Source: Phycisphaerae bacterium (GTDB lineage: Bacteria > Planctomycetota > Phycisphaerae > SM23-33). Taken from it: a DNA stretch of 40,007 nt. Below are positions 8,963 to 18,197 of the stretch, piece by piece. The DNA lies in contig JASLNT010000047.1 in NCBI GenBank assembly GCA_030745875.1, positions 1 through 40,007 on the forward strand. The letters are read 5' to 3'. The notes under the pieces were generated by a model. That model did no database searches. It saw nothing but the letters and a program-made list of their open reading frames with translations, and was not told where the DNA came from. Numbering within the stretch: the first letter of the stretch is position 1; every line of letters starts with the position of its first letter. Position numbers and translations under genes: made by a program.

Positions 8963-9122
8963 AAACTGCTCCTTAAGTGTAATGCGAAACTGAATCGATA
9001 GCGTGCAATCATCGCCTCTGTAGCCTGCCGGTTCAAGCAATCGTCAAAAAACACTGGTCGCTTTGGCGTCTGGTTCGTTGTAAAAAGGGGGGGGCGACAG
9101 GGCGAGCCGAGAGGAGCGAAAA

Positions 9123-9668
9123 ATGCATGAGCTTAAGCGTGCGAAATTGATGCTGGGGATTGTGGCTGTCGGATTGCTTGTTTCGGGGGTTACGATCTGG
9201 CCGGCGACCTGGGAGCTGGAGACGCTGGTGCATGTCATTTGGGGGCCCGGTGAGGCTTCGGGCGTTATGCACGGGTTTGTTCTGCGGGCGATCGAGGCCA
9301 TCGAGTATGTCGGCGCGGAGTATCCGTTCCTGTTTTACGCCGGCGACTGGTTGGCGTTTGCGATGATTGTCCTGGCGATATTGTTCTACGGAGCCCGTCG
9401 CGACCCGGTGCGAAACGTGTGGATCGTGCAGTGCGGGCTGATCATGTGCGTGCTGGTTCCGGTTTTGGCGGCGGTGTGCGTGCCTCTGCGCGGACTGCCC
9501 CTGTGCTGGTTCTGGGTTGATACGGCGTTCGCGCCCGCGGCGGGCCTGCCGCTTTGGATCGCACTGCGGGACATCAGGCTCGCTGAGAAGTTACTCACGG
9601 GCACGGTCGTTCCGAGCCGGGGATCTACTGAACCGGTCGACCGTCGGGAATCATCGCCGCCTTCTTGA
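9123..9668 (+). CDS. Four-helix membrane protein of unknown function
   Basis: 181 residues, ATG preceded by GAGAGGAG. Four hydrophobic helices are visible (about 8-28, 70-88, 98-118, 125-145); the C-terminal tail is polar. No family recognised. Its 3' end overlaps the convergent malic enzyme gene by 44 bp, which is unusual but the coding frame of both ends looks genuine. The encoded segment between helices 1 and 2 contains WELETLVHVIWGPGEASG, probably outside the membrane. Confidence 0.6.
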   Translation: MHELKRAKLMLGIVAVGLLVSGVTIWPATWELETLVHVIWGPGEASGVMHGFVLRAIEAIEYVGAEYPFLFYAGDWLAFAMIVLAILFYGARRDPVRNVWIVQCGLIMCVLVPVLAAVCVPLRGLPLCWFWVDTAFAPAAGLPLWIALRDIRLAEKLLTGTVVPSRGSTEPVDRRESSPPS

Positions 9669-11025
9669 CCGCTTCCACTACGGACATGTGCGTCCCGGGA
9701 TCCATCATTTCGGGCAGGAGTTCGTTTTCGGGCACCATATTCGCCAGCGTTTCAGCCGCCGCCATAAGCATCTCCATGGTGAATTTTTCGGCTCCGGCTT
9801 CCATTGCTCCGCGGAAGAGCCCCGGGTATGCGATTGCATTGTTCATCATTCGCCCGTCTGCGTAGACGGCGGCTCCGGCGGCAAGAGCGTCGTCCTTTGA
9901 GATTTCCGAGACCGGATTGGCCAGCGGGAAGATGATCGGATCGGGCGCCATAGCGCGGATCATGTCCTGGGTTACGATGTCGGGTTGGCTTACCCCGATG
10001 AACAGTTCGCGTCCCTTCATTGCATCGGTCAGCGAGCCGGAGATGTTCTCCTTGTTGGTCCGTTCGGCGAGCGCCTCTTTCTCTGCGTTCATTCGCTCGG
10101 TGCGTCCGCGATGGATGATCCCCACCGAATCGACCAGGACCACGTCGGGGATTCCCGCCGCGATAAGGACGTCCGCGATCGCCGTGCCCGCCGCTCCCGC
10201 TCCGCTGATGGCGGTGGTCATGTCCTCCATTTTCTTGCCTGTCTTCCTCAGCGCGCTGCACAGACCGGCGAGAACGATAGCGGCTGTTCCGTGCTGGTCG
10301 TCGTGGAGGACCGGTATCGGCAGACGTTTGTCAAGTTCGCGCGTGATCTTGAAGCATTCGGGAGCCTTTACGTCTTCAACCTGGATAGCTCCGTACCCGC
10401 AGGCGATCTTCTCCATCACGTGAATGAACTCATCCGGATCGTGGGTGTCTATCAGCACGGGCTCAGCCGACACTTGTGCAAATTCGGCGAAGATCGCCGC
10501 CTTGCCTTCCATTACGGGCAAGCCCGCCACACAGCCGATGTCGCCCAGGCCGAGGATGGCGGTCCCGTTGGTTACGATTGCGATTTTGTTTCCGACGCCC
10601 GTGTACTGGCGCGCCAGTTCGGGTTTGGCTTCAATGGCGCGGCAGACCCGCGCGACTCCGGGCGTGTAGACGATTCGCAGGTCGGTGTTCGACGTGATGG
10701 GCACGCGCGACTTGACCACAGTCGACCCGCCCCGGTGAAGCTCCATCGCCAGATCGACCACTTCAAGGACCTCAACGCCCTCGATATCCGCGATGGCCTT
10801 TTGCAGACCGGCCATCTGTTCGTCGCCGGTGGTGAATATCTGCAGATCGTGGACAACCGAACCGTGGTGTTCTTCAGCCAGCGCGATCAGACCGCACCTG
10901 GCGTCGGCGGTGTTGACGGCGGCCAGTATTGCAGCCATTGCGTCTTCTCCGTCGGTAAGCGAAACTCGCACGCCGAAGACGATGTTACGTTGGAACCTGT
11001 CCTGCATAGCTTGTTGAGACAACAT
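9625..11025 (-). CDS. NADP-type malic enzyme with N-terminal ACT-like region
   Basis: 466 residues from ATG at 11025, chosen because AAAGG lies 9 bases upstream and the family-like sequence starts right after; a frame with an ATG at 11109 would add 28 unlikely residues. Residues about 11-95 have an ACT-like pattern (NIVFGVRVSLTDGEDAMAAI), often a ligand-sensing part. The catalytic part has Tyr120 in VYTPGVA, Lys175 in EGKAAIFA, metal ligands Glu217/Asp218 in VEDVKAPECF and Asp243 in HDDQHGTA, and the dinucleotide loop GAGAAG (275-280). It converts malate to pyruvate and CO2 with reduction of NAD(P). There is no phosphotransacetylase-like extension as in long MaeB forms. Malate could come from the fumarase encoded at 22280. 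Confidence 0.93.
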   Translation of the reverse strand: MLSQQAMQDRFQRNIVFGVRVSLTDGEDAMAAILAAVNTADARCGLIALAEEHHGSVVHDLQIFTTGDEQMAGLQKAIADIEGVEVLEVVDLAMELHRGGSTVVKSRVPITSNTDLRIVYTPGVARVCRAIEAKPELARQYTGVGNKIAIVTNGTAILGLGDIGCVAGLPVMEGKAAIFAEFAQVSAEPVLIDTHDPDEFIHVMEKIACGYGAIQVEDVKAPECFKITRELDKRLPIPVLHDDQHGTAAIVLAGLCSALRKTGKKMEDMTTAISGAGAAGTAIADVLIAAGIPDVVLVDSVGIIHRGRTERMNAEKEALAERTNKENISGSLTDAMKGRELFIGVSQPDIVTQDMIRAMAPDPIIFPLANPVSEISKDDALAAGAAVYADGRMMNNAIAYPGLFRGAMEAGAEKFTMEMLMAAAETLANMVPENELLPEMMDPGTHMSVVEAVKKAAMIPDGRPVQ

Positions 11026-11149
11026 CTCGATGACCTTTCTATTGGCTGTTTTCGGGGTGTCGGAGCCGGATGAAAAGGGGATTATACGCAAAAGCCCCCT
11101 CGGATTCACGCGCCTAAATGAATTGCCTTCTCGTCGACGAGCCGGGCTG

Positions 11150-13027
11150 CTATTGCGGCTTGGTTATGTTCGCCACCATCCTGCCGACGTAGGAGGCCAC
11201 GTGTGGGAACTGTCGCGATTTCATCGGAGCCTGGCGAATTTGGGGCAACGCGGATTTCGCCTTGTCGCCCTGGCGGTCCAATACGTTCAGCGCTCGGAGG
11301 CGGATGAACGGTGCTTCGTGCTTCAGGCCTTCGAGCAGCACGTTCATCGCGTTGTCGCGCTTACCGATGTTGCACAACGCTTCGGCCGCCGCGATTCGAA
11401 CGTTGGGGGCCTTGTCGGTCAGTGCGGAGGTCAGGGCGTCTGCGGCGCCGGAGGCTTTCGCTTTCAGGGCGACTAGTCCGATTGCGCCCCAATATCGCAC
11501 CGCCGGTTCGGGGTTTTTCAGCAGTTGCGCGAGCCTGGCGGTGTTGTTTGCATCCATCGCGCTGGCCAGCCAGGCCGCCGACAGCAGGGCGGATACGGGG
11601 TTCTTGCTCGGGTCCCGTCCGATTTGCCACGGCGTGGATCCCTCGGCGCGAGTGAATGTTTCGTATTCGGGAAGCAGTCCGAGATCGCCTGAGCGTTTCA
11701 TCCAGTCGGCCAGTTCGGTCCGCATTCGCGTCAGTACGTCCTTGTACTTTGGATCGCCGGCGAGATTGTTTATCTGGTGCGGATCGGTTTTGGCGTCGTA
11801 GAGTTCTTCGGGCGGTTTGGTCGGGGCGAAGTACCGTTTCTGGATTCCGACCAGCTTTCCCTGCTCGGACAGCTTCCGCCAGACCTGCATCGTGGGCATC
11901 ATCTCGGTGTAGCTGATGAACTGCGACCAGGTCAGGTGCGGCATGAAGTTGCGGTTGTACTGGTAATCGGCGTCGCAGACGACGCGCACGGTGTCGTACC
12001 GCTCGGCCATTCGGTCGCGGTGTGCGTAAACGTATCGCCTCGGTTTGCCCGCTTTGGCGCCCAGAAACGCACCGCCCTGCATGTGATCGGGAATCTTCAC
12101 GCCAGCCAGGCTCAGCACCGTCGGTGCGAAGTCCACGAAACTCACCAGCCTGTCGCACACGCCGCCGGTCCGCCCCGGTTGATGTCCGCTGTACTTTTTG
12201 GGGAATCGGACGATGAACGGAACGTGCAGCCCGGATCGCCACACCCACTTCTTGCACCCGGGCAGTCCGGCTCCGTGATCGGAGAAGAAGAAAACGATCG
12301 TGTTGTCCGCCAGCCCGTCCTTCTTGAGATCCGCCAGCAGTTTTCCGGCCTGGGTGTCCATCGTTCTGATGTTCTCGTAGTAGTGCGCCCAGTTGCCCCG
12401 GACCTCCGGCGTGTCGGGGTGGAAGGGGGGGATCGGGACTTTGGCTGGGTCGAACGTCGCTTTGTCTTTCGGGGCTTTGCGACATCGGCTTTCGTGGGTG
12501 ATGGTGTAGTTGAACACTGCGAAGAACGGTTGCCCTGGCTTTCGCGACCGCCAGTGAGCCTTTCGGCTGGACTGATCCCACGCTGTTTTAGGGACCGGGA
12601 AGTTATAATCGGTTTTCGAGTTGTTAGTGCAGTAGTACCCCGCGTTTCGCAGGTATTCGGTGAAACATTTGATCGAATCGCCCAGTCGCGTGTTTGACCG
12701 CATGTCGGCGCTTCCCAGCGACGAGGGGTAAACCCCGGTGATCAGGCACGATCGATTCGGCGCGCACACTCCGGTCACGCCGAACGCGCTTGTGTACCTC
12801 ACGCCCTGAGTCGCCAGCTTGTCCAGATTCGGCGTGCGTGCGTACTTGTCGCCGTAGCATCCGAGATTCGCGCTGATGTCCTCGCAGGTAATCCACAGAA
12901 CATTGGGTCGCTCCGGACCCGTCGGCGCCGCCGATGCGATGCCATCGCCCACCGCCGGAAGGACCAGCGGCGCGGCGACGACGGTCTTGAGAAATTCACG
13001 CCGCTGCAGTTTCAGTTTGTTTGACAT
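11150..13027 (-). CDS. Tat-exported sulfatase with HEAT-like repeat tail
   Basis: 625 residues; ATG at 13027 preceded by GAGG. Tat signal LQRREFLKTVVAAPLVLPAV. The alkaline-phosphatase-like sulfatase core follows: PNVLWITCEDIS (metal-binding Asp), then the sulfatase signature C88-A-P-N-R92, where Cys88 would become formylglycine, and later FFSDHG. Sulfatases hydrolyse sulfate esters, in planctomycetes mostly on algal polysaccharides. Residues about 500-600 form HEAT-like helical repeats (PEPAVRYWGAIGLVALK, KAPNVRIAAAEALCNIG, EAPFIRLRALNVLD), known from many planctomycete S1 sulfatases. No maturase is encoded nearby. It is 124 bp upstream of malic enzyme; a functional link is doubtful. Confidence 0.95.
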   Translation of the reverse strand: MSNKLKLQRREFLKTVVAAPLVLPAVGDGIASAAPTGPERPNVLWITCEDISANLGCYGDKYARTPNLDKLATQGVRYTSAFGVTGVCAPNRSCLITGVYPSSLGSADMRSNTRLGDSIKCFTEYLRNAGYYCTNNSKTDYNFPVPKTAWDQSSRKAHWRSRKPGQPFFAVFNYTITHESRCRKAPKDKATFDPAKVPIPPFHPDTPEVRGNWAHYYENIRTMDTQAGKLLADLKKDGLADNTIVFFFSDHGAGLPGCKKWVWRSGLHVPFIVRFPKKYSGHQPGRTGGVCDRLVSFVDFAPTVLSLAGVKIPDHMQGGAFLGAKAGKPRRYVYAHRDRMAERYDTVRVVCDADYQYNRNFMPHLTWSQFISYTEMMPTMQVWRKLSEQGKLVGIQKRYFAPTKPPEELYDAKTDPHQINNLAGDPKYKDVLTRMRTELADWMKRSGDLGLLPEYETFTRAEGSTPWQIGRDPSKNPVSALLSAAWLASAMDANNTARLAQLLKNPEPAVRYWGAIGLVALKAKASGAADALTSALTDKAPNVRIAAAEALCNIGKRDNAMNVLLEGLKHEAPFIRLRALNVLDRQGDKAKSALPQIRQAPMKSRQFPHVASYVGRMVANITKPQ

Positions 13028-13147
13028 GTATCGCCTCTTGATGCTTTCGCCCGCCTTCGGGCGAGCCGGATATGAATTACATAGACCGGCGCCGCGAATT
13101 TTGCAACCGTTGAATTCTCGCCCGCGTCATCGCCCGGAAAAAGGCAG

Positions 13148-13687
13148 TCAATCCGTCGCCTCTTGCTCGGGCGGATCGCCGAAGTCGTCGATACGCAGCA
13201 AAACGACATCGGCGACTTTCTCGGTGGATATCTCCAATGACATGGTCTTGACATCCCCGTCGAGCTGGATGTCCGGATACGCCTGTACATGCAGGAAATC
13301 CTTGCCCGTTGCAAATGTCTCAAGCACAGTGTTCCTGATAGTGCATGACTTGCAGTGTACGTCCTTGCCGCATCCGCCGGGAGTGTCTGCGTGCGTACAT
13401 CTGATCACCTCTCCGCCTCTGCGCCCTTCGATCTCATCCAGTTCCTTGCCGAGCATCTGGCGGGCGAGTTTGTTGCCCGTCAGCACTCTGGGTTCGGATT
13501 CCACCAGAAGCACCGGAACGCCGAGACTGTCAAGAAACTGATGGAGAGGTTCAGGTCGATTCACACTGAGGGAACTCAGGCGGGCGGCGCATGAAGGGCA
13601 AATACCGTGAGTGACGGTGTCTTCAGGGTGGATATTCGACTCAACCGGGCCCAGATCGGCCCGGCACCAGGCACAAACTCGTCTCAT
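13148..13687 (-). CDS. Cys-rich PAS-like putative sensor protein
   Basis: 179 residues, ATG at 13687 after AAAGGAG. The N-terminus is a zinc-ribbon-like pair CAWC (5-8) and CPSC (30-33). A PAS-like stretch (about 47-95) reads FLDSLGVPVLLVESEPRVLTGN and LGKELDEIEGRRGGEV. A second four-Cys group follows (Cys97, 106, 112, 115 in CTHADTPGGCGKDVHCKSC), which could bind metal or an Fe-S cluster and sense redox state. There is no output domain, so it would act through a partner. This arrangement is seen in uncharacterised PAS proteins of many bacteria; the function is not known to me. Confidence 0.7.
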   Translation of the reverse strand: MRRVCAWCRADLGPVESNIHPEDTVTHGICPSCAARLSSLSVNRPEPLHQFLDSLGVPVLLVESEPRVLTGNKLARQMLGKELDEIEGRRGGEVIRCTHADTPGGCGKDVHCKSCTIRNTVLETFATGKDFLHVQAYPDIQLDGDVKTMSLEISTEKVADVVLLRIDDFGDPPEQEATD

Positions 13688-13804
13688 CGCGGAGGCTCCT
13701 TTGAAGTGTAATCCAGGCGCAGCCTATTCTATAGACATATTATCGCGATTGCTGGCTTAATGCAAGTGCGACGCCAAAACGCCCCCGAGCCCCCAAACGC
13801 CGAA

Positions 13805-14134
<330 letters not shown>

Positions 14135-14271
14135 TTCATCACCTCATTGTCGCAAAGAAAGTTTTCTGTCGCGTAATAGAGTGGTTGCCAATAGAAGTAT
14201 AAACACATCATCGGCGATGCGACAACGAAATTTTCTCATATTTTCCGCGTCCGGGCGTTCGGAATAATAAC

Positions 14272-14306
14272 GCGACGGAGCTGGAATCGAATTCCAACCC
14301 CGCCGC
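14272..14306 (-). terminator. Rho-independent terminator of the PEP-CTERM gene
   Basis: GCGACGGAGCTGGAAT (14272-14287) pairs over 16 positions with 14291-14306, with three G-U pairs in the minus-strand transcript and a three-base loop. The minus strand then reads GTTATTATT. It lies 24 bp past the stop of the gene at 14330. Confidence 0.75.
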
Positions 14307-14329
14307 GCGGTGGTGAGTATCTGTAGCTG

Positions 14330-15592
14330 CTATCTGCGGCGTCTGCGAAGCATCGCCAGCCCGCCTATCGCCAATAGCGCCATCGTCGCCGGTTCGGGGG
14401 CCGCAGTCACCGTCAGCACCGTATACCCGTCCAGATCCCCTCCGCTCTGATAGGCCACTGTGTAATCCACGCCCGCCGTTGCGTTAGTGATGTCGTCCCA
14501 TGCTGCGCCATTGAAGTAGCGGATACTACCCGTACCAGCGACCATCGACAAGAAGTCCGCCAGGTCGTCACCGGCGGCGCCGTCGTTCAACGCCAGCATC
14601 CCGCCGTTGGCCATCGCGATGCGAGAGTCCACAGGACCGGTGTAGTCGATGGTCAACTCCCTGGCGACACTTACCAAACCATCGTCGAATATTTGCAGCC
14701 TGCCGGCGCCACGGAGACCGACCCGAAGGACGCTGGAATTGGTCCATGTCGATCCAGCGCCGCGGACAGTCGCCTTACCCGAGCTGCCGTCATAGAAGCC
14801 GATCATTCCGGAGGACGTATTGCTGACTTCACCGCCCATTCGAACCTCCAGTTCGCCGTGTCCGGAATGGCCGACGTTAAGCCCGCCGGAACTGGTCCAT
14901 TTCGATCCCGTGTCGCGGACTATAACCTTACCCCTCCTGCTGCCTGTTCTACCGACATACCCATTGGTATTGCTGACGAGCCCGCCCCTGATAATGTCCA
15001 GCGCGCCGTTACCAAAGTAGCCTACGTCAAACTCGCCGGTATTGGTCCATTTCGACCCGACGCCGCGGATCGTTGCGTCACCCGTGGAACCGGATTGGTC
15101 GCCGACCCTTCCATGCGAAGTGCTGACGACCCCGCCGGAGGAAACGTCCAGCCAGCCGTCGCCATTATGGCCGACACTGAGCCTCGTGCCGGTCAGGATC
15201 GAACCAGGGTCGGTGATGTTACACCAGCCCTTGGCTCCGCCATACAGGCCGAGGGAGATGTGCGTGCCGTTGACGGCGCCGCCATTGGTGATATTCAGCG
15301 TACCCTTGCTGTTGGCATAGTAGCCCATGCGAGCGTGGTGGTGGGGAGTCCAGGTCGACCCCGGATCGGTGACCGTCATCGAACCAACTCCAGTGGCGCC
15401 CACGGAACTCAGGTTCGACTCGATGTCGCTGCCGTCATCGACGGTTACCGTGCCGGTATAGATGTACGCGTTGGTCGCACTGTTCCACAAGGGCGTGGCT
15501 GGACTCACGACCCCGGTCTCGGTAATCGCCCCCTGGGTAACCGAAGCACACAGGGCGACGGACATCATCAAAACAAGTGTTCGCTTGATCAT
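14330..15592 (-). CDS. PEP-CTERM protein with autotransporter-type repeats, copy 1
   Basis: 420 residues, ATG at 15592 after AAGGAG. Signal peptide MIKRTLVLMMSVALCASVTQG. The body is a series of roughly 50-residue units with the pattern G-x-G-x-(L/M)-x-(V/I)-x-(D/N)-x-GS-x-WT...VG-x-x-G-x-G-x-L-x-(I/V)-x-x-GG, matching the repeat shared by T5SS autotransporters and PEP-CTERM proteins (TIGR04393 type). It probably forms a beta-helix on the cell surface or in matrix. The tail is PEP-CTERM (PEPATM, hydrophobic stretch, five Arg). It is a close paralogue of the gene at 15704. Divergence is greatest in the middle repeats; the last 75 residues are nearly identical. Confidence 0.9.
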   Translation of the reverse strand: MIKRTLVLMMSVALCASVTQGAITETGVVSPATPLWNSATNAYIYTGTVTVDDGSDIESNLSSVGATGVGSMTVTDPGSTWTPHHHARMGYYANSKGTLNITNGGAVNGTHISLGLYGGAKGWCNITDPGSILTGTRLSVGHNGDGWLDVSSGGVVSTSHGRVGDQSGSTGDATIRGVGSKWTNTGEFDVGYFGNGALDIIRGGLVSNTNGYVGRTGSRRGKVIVRDTGSKWTSSGGLNVGHSGHGELEVRMGGEVSNTSSGMIGFYDGSSGKATVRGAGSTWTNSSVLRVGLRGAGRLQIFDDGLVSVARELTIDYTGPVDSRIAMANGGMLALNDGAAGDDLADFLSMVAGTGSIRYFNGAAWDDITNATAGVDYTVAYQSGGDLDGYTVLTVTAAPEPATMALLAIGGLAMLRRRRR

Positions 15593-15609
15593 GATCGGAC
15601 TCCTTAATT

Positions 15610-15642
15610 CACAAGACTCGTTGAACGGCTCAAGGTCTTGTG
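15610..15642 (-). promoter_or_regulatory. Leader hairpin of PEP-CTERM gene copy 1
   Basis: CACAAGAC (15610-15617) and GTCTTGTG (15635-15642) form a perfect 8-bp stem, with a second inner stem (TTGAG/TTCAA with one G-U pair in the transcript). It lies 18-50 nt upstream of the ATG, just before the ribosome-binding site. A counterpart exists at 16984-17016. Confidence 0.55.
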
Positions 15643-15703
15643 ACGATTGACGTCACTCCAAACGGCAAGCCTGTGATTAAAAGCCTGCGGTATGTGAAAT
15701 CCG

Positions 15704-16966
15704 CTATCTGCGGCGTCTGCGAAGCATCGCCAGCCCGCCTATCGCCAATAGCGCCATCGTCGCCGGTTCGGGCGCCGCAGTCACCGTCAGCACCGTATAC
15801 CCGTCCAGATCGCCTCCGCTCTGATAGGCCACTGTGTAATCCACGCCCGCCGTTGCGTTGGTGATGTCGTCCCATACTGCGCCGTTGAAGTAGCGGATAC
15901 TACCCGTACCGTCGATCATCGACAAAAAGTCCGCCAGGTCGTCGCCGGCGCTTCCGCCCTTCAACGCCAGCATCCCGCCGTTGGCCATCGGGAGGCTGGA
16001 GTCCCCATCGCCATTGTAGTCGATGTACAGGGTGTTGCCGACGCTTACCAGACCACCGTCGAATATCTGCAGCTTGCCCGGGCCGTTGCTGCCCACCAGA
16101 AGGATGCTGGAATTGGTCCATGTCGATCCGGCGTCGCGGACAGTCGCCTTGCCCGAACCGCCCGCATAGTAGCCGATCGCGCCGGACAACACATTGCTGA
16201 CTTCACCGCCCAGTCGAATCTCCAACTCACCGTGTCCGGAGTGGCCGATGCGGAACTCTGAGGAATTGATCCATTCCGACCCCGCGTCGCGGACTATAAC
16301 CTTACCCGTCCTGCCGCCTGTTCTGCCGATATACCCGCTGCGATTCCTGACGAACCCGCCCCTGATAATGTCCAGTTCACCGTCACCGAAGTAGCCTACG
16401 TTAAACTCGCCGCTATTGATCCATTTCGACCCGGCGCCGCGGATCGTTGCATCACCCGTGGAGCCGGACTGGTCGCCGACCCTTCCATCCGAAGTGCTGA
16501 TGACCCCGCCGGAGGAAACGTCCAGCCAGCCGTCGCCATTATGGCCGACACTGAACCTGGTGGCCGTCAGGATCGAACCAGGATCGGTGATGTTACACCA
16601 GCCCTTGGATTCGCCGCGCAGCCCGAGGGAGATGTGCGTGCCGTTGACCGCGCCGCCATTGGTGATATTCAGCGTACCATTGCTGTTGGCGTAGTAGCCC
16701 ATGCGAGCGTGGTGGTGGAGAGTCCAGGTCGACCCCGGGTCGGTGACCGTCATCGAACCAACACCAGTGGCGCCCACGGCGCTTAAGTTCGACTCGATGT
16801 CGCTGCCGTCATCGACGGTTACCGTGGCGGTATAGACCCAGACATTGGTTGCACTATTCCACAAGGACACATCTGGGTTTACGACGCCGGTCTGTGTGAC
16901 CGCCCCCTGGGTCATCGAAGCACACAGGGCGACGGACATTATCAAAACAAGTGTTCGCTTGATCAT
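15704..16966 (-). CDS. PEP-CTERM protein with autotransporter-type repeats, copy 2
   Basis: 420 residues from ATG at 16966 with AAGGAG upstream; a longer frame to 17035 would run through the conserved leader and is rejected. Signal peptide MIKRTLVLIMSVALCASMTQG, the same tandem repeat units as its neighbour and an identical PEP-CTERM tail. Both copies keep exactly the same length; by eye about four of five residues agree, with changes concentrated in exposed-looking positions such as GYFGDGELDIIRGGFVRNRSG against GYFGNGALDII. It is upstream of copy 1 in the same direction, and no terminator lies between them, so they may be cotranscribed. Confidence 0.9.
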   Translation of the reverse strand: MIKRTLVLIMSVALCASMTQGAVTQTGVVNPDVSLWNSATNVWVYTATVTVDDGSDIESNLSAVGATGVGSMTVTDPGSTWTLHHHARMGYYANSNGTLNITNGGAVNGTHISLGLRGESKGWCNITDPGSILTATRFSVGHNGDGWLDVSSGGVISTSDGRVGDQSGSTGDATIRGAGSKWINSGEFNVGYFGDGELDIIRGGFVRNRSGYIGRTGGRTGKVIVRDAGSEWINSSEFRIGHSGHGELEIRLGGEVSNVLSGAIGYYAGGSGKATVRDAGSTWTNSSILLVGSNGPGKLQIFDGGLVSVGNTLYIDYNGDGDSSLPMANGGMLALKGGSAGDDLADFLSMIDGTGSIRYFNGAVWDDITNATAGVDYTVAYQSGGDLDGYTVLTVTAAPEPATMALLAIGGLAMLRRRRR

Positions 16967-16983
16967 GATCGGACTCCTTAGTT

Positions 16984-17016
16984 CGCAAGACTCGTTGAAC
17001 GGTTCAAGGTCTTGTG
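16984..17016 (-). promoter_or_regulatory. Leader hairpin of PEP-CTERM gene copy 2
   Basis: Same position as the hairpin of copy 1. The outer stem has one mismatch (CGCAAGAC against GTCTTGTG), while the inner stem TTGAA/TTCAA is perfect where copy 1 has a G-U pair. Confidence 0.5.
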
Positions 17017-17034
17017 ACGATTGACGACATTCCA

Positions 17035-17375
17035 ACCGCGCGGCTTAGCGCAAAATAAGAAGGCGCGCCAGCAGGAACGCTTCTGCCTCATTTCAGATTC
17101 GACCGGCTCGGGTCGAATGCAGCCCGCAACTCCATATGCAACGGGCATACCCAATACAAACCATATCACATAACTCGGATATCTCCAAGAGAAAAATGAG
17201 GATTTTTCCATATGGTCCGTCGGCGGGCGCCCAACCGTAAATCCATGCTTCAAAGACAACTATGAACTATCCGCAAAACGGGAAAGGCCGGTTGGTTCCC
17301 CCAGGTTAACAAGCTGCAGTTGCAGTACGCGCGTGTTCCACCCGCACGGCCCGGATACTCAACTGTATCATCGAA
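17035..17375. other. Gene-free stretch between copy 2 and the zinc-ribbon gene
   Basis: No credible coding frame. It holds a perfect 8-bp inverted repeat (ATTCGACC at 17097-17104 and its complement at 17111-17118) and an AT-rich one (GAAAAAT 17191-17197, ATTTTTC 17202-17208). Neither is followed by a T-run on the minus strand. The promoter of the PEP-CTERM pair presumably lies here but was not identified. Confidence 0.5.
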
Positions 17376-18197
17376 TCACCACGACCCGTCTTTCAGGACC
17401 AACTGTCTGTCGTAAAAGAGCTTGGCGCGGGCCTGAGTTGTGGGCGTTTTCTCGTGTATTTCCATCAGGAATCCGCCCTTGCGATACTCCCGCCCGCGAG
17501 CTCCGTTTCTGCTGATTGCACGCGATTCGTCCAATTCGTTTATCGAGCAGAAGTCCCAGATCATCGCCCATGCCGCGGTCCTGTGATTCAGGGCTGACAG
17601 CATCTTCTTCATTAGCTTGACATCCGCAGAAGAGCTTTCGGCTCCCAGGAGTTCATCGGGATTGGCGTCTCGCGGGATGTAGGTCGACATTGCGACGATC
17701 TGCTCGGGATCGTTAACCTCGCACCACAGATTGATCCTGGCCAGGCTTCGCAGTTCACGATTCCCTGCGACGGCGTATGAGAATCTCTGCAGTTTCCGCC
17801 CGTCGAGTGTTTCTACGGCTCCGTCGGCGTTGAGCAGGAAATACTCGGCCTCGCTCAGGATTCTCACCAGCCTGCCCATCGACGGGAACCGTCCGCCAGC
17901 CGGACCGGATGAAGCCCCGGGATTCTCGCTTGGATAAATCATGCGGAAGGCGATCCAGGCTGCGATGATCACCGTGACCAGCAGAACCGCCTTGCCCAAC
18001 TGGGCGATGTAAGCTTGTCTATTGGACGCCCACCACGTGCGGCCGACTTCCTTGAACTCGCTGGGACGTTTGGCCTTCCGCCTGACCGGTTCGGGGACGA
18101 TCGTTGTCCTCCCGCAGGATGGGCAAGCTTCAAACTGACCGACGTTCGAACGAGACGTCGATACAGGCGACTGGCAGAATGGACATTCAAATTCGAT
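17376..18197 (-). CDS. Zinc-ribbon, single-TM protein of unknown function; start codon unclear
   Basis: The frame is open from 18212 to 17376. A TTG at 17999 could start a 207-residue product, but the protein-like sequence continues upstream: a CPFC (codons 18185-18174) and CPSC pair typical of a zinc ribbon, then a basic linker and EFKEVGRTWWASNRQAY leading into the membrane helix GKAVLLVTVIIAAWIAFRMI. Between the in-frame TAA at 18213-18215 and the first Cys there is no ATG, GTG or TTG. GGGAG lies 6 bases before GTA (18200) and 9 before ATC (18197). I therefore set the start at ATC 18197, about 273 residues, as the least bad choice. The part after the helix (about 90-273) is soluble and not recognised. 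Alternatives are a lost GTG start (GTG to GTA) or real initiation at the TTG. Confidence 0.6.
   Translation of the reverse strand: MEFECPFCQSPVSTSRSNVGQFEACPSCGRTTIVPEPVRRKAKRPSEFKEVGRTWWASNRQAYIAQLGKAVLLVTVIIAAWIAFRMIYPSENPGASSGPAGGRFPSMGRLVRILSEAEYFLLNADGAVETLDGRKLQRFSYAVAGNRELRSLARINLWCEVNDPEQIVAMSTYIPRDANPDELLGAESSSADVKLMKKMLSALNHRTAAWAMIWDFCSINELDESRAISRNGARGREYRKGGFLMEIHEKTPTTQARAKLFYDRQLVLKDGSW

Larger units (their letters stand above)
14329..15660 (-). repeat. Tandem duplication, copy 1 (gene plus leader)
   Basis: This 1332-bp segment matches 15703-17034 at a constant offset of 1374 bp, with no net insertion or deletion. It includes the whole PEP-CTERM gene, its ribosome-binding site and a leader hairpin. 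Confidence 0.85.
15703..17034 (-). repeat. Tandem duplication, copy 2 (gene plus leader)
   Basis: Partner of 14329-15660, at an offset of 1374 bp. A 42-bp spacer (15661-15702) separates the copies and has no counterpart after copy 2. The terminator at 14272 follows only copy 1, so both genes may share it. Confidence 0.85.

Noticed and set aside
14693..15607. 304-codon plus-strand frame over PEP-CTERM copy 1
   Set aside because: It is a shadow of the tandem repeats on the other strand, with no plausible start signal.
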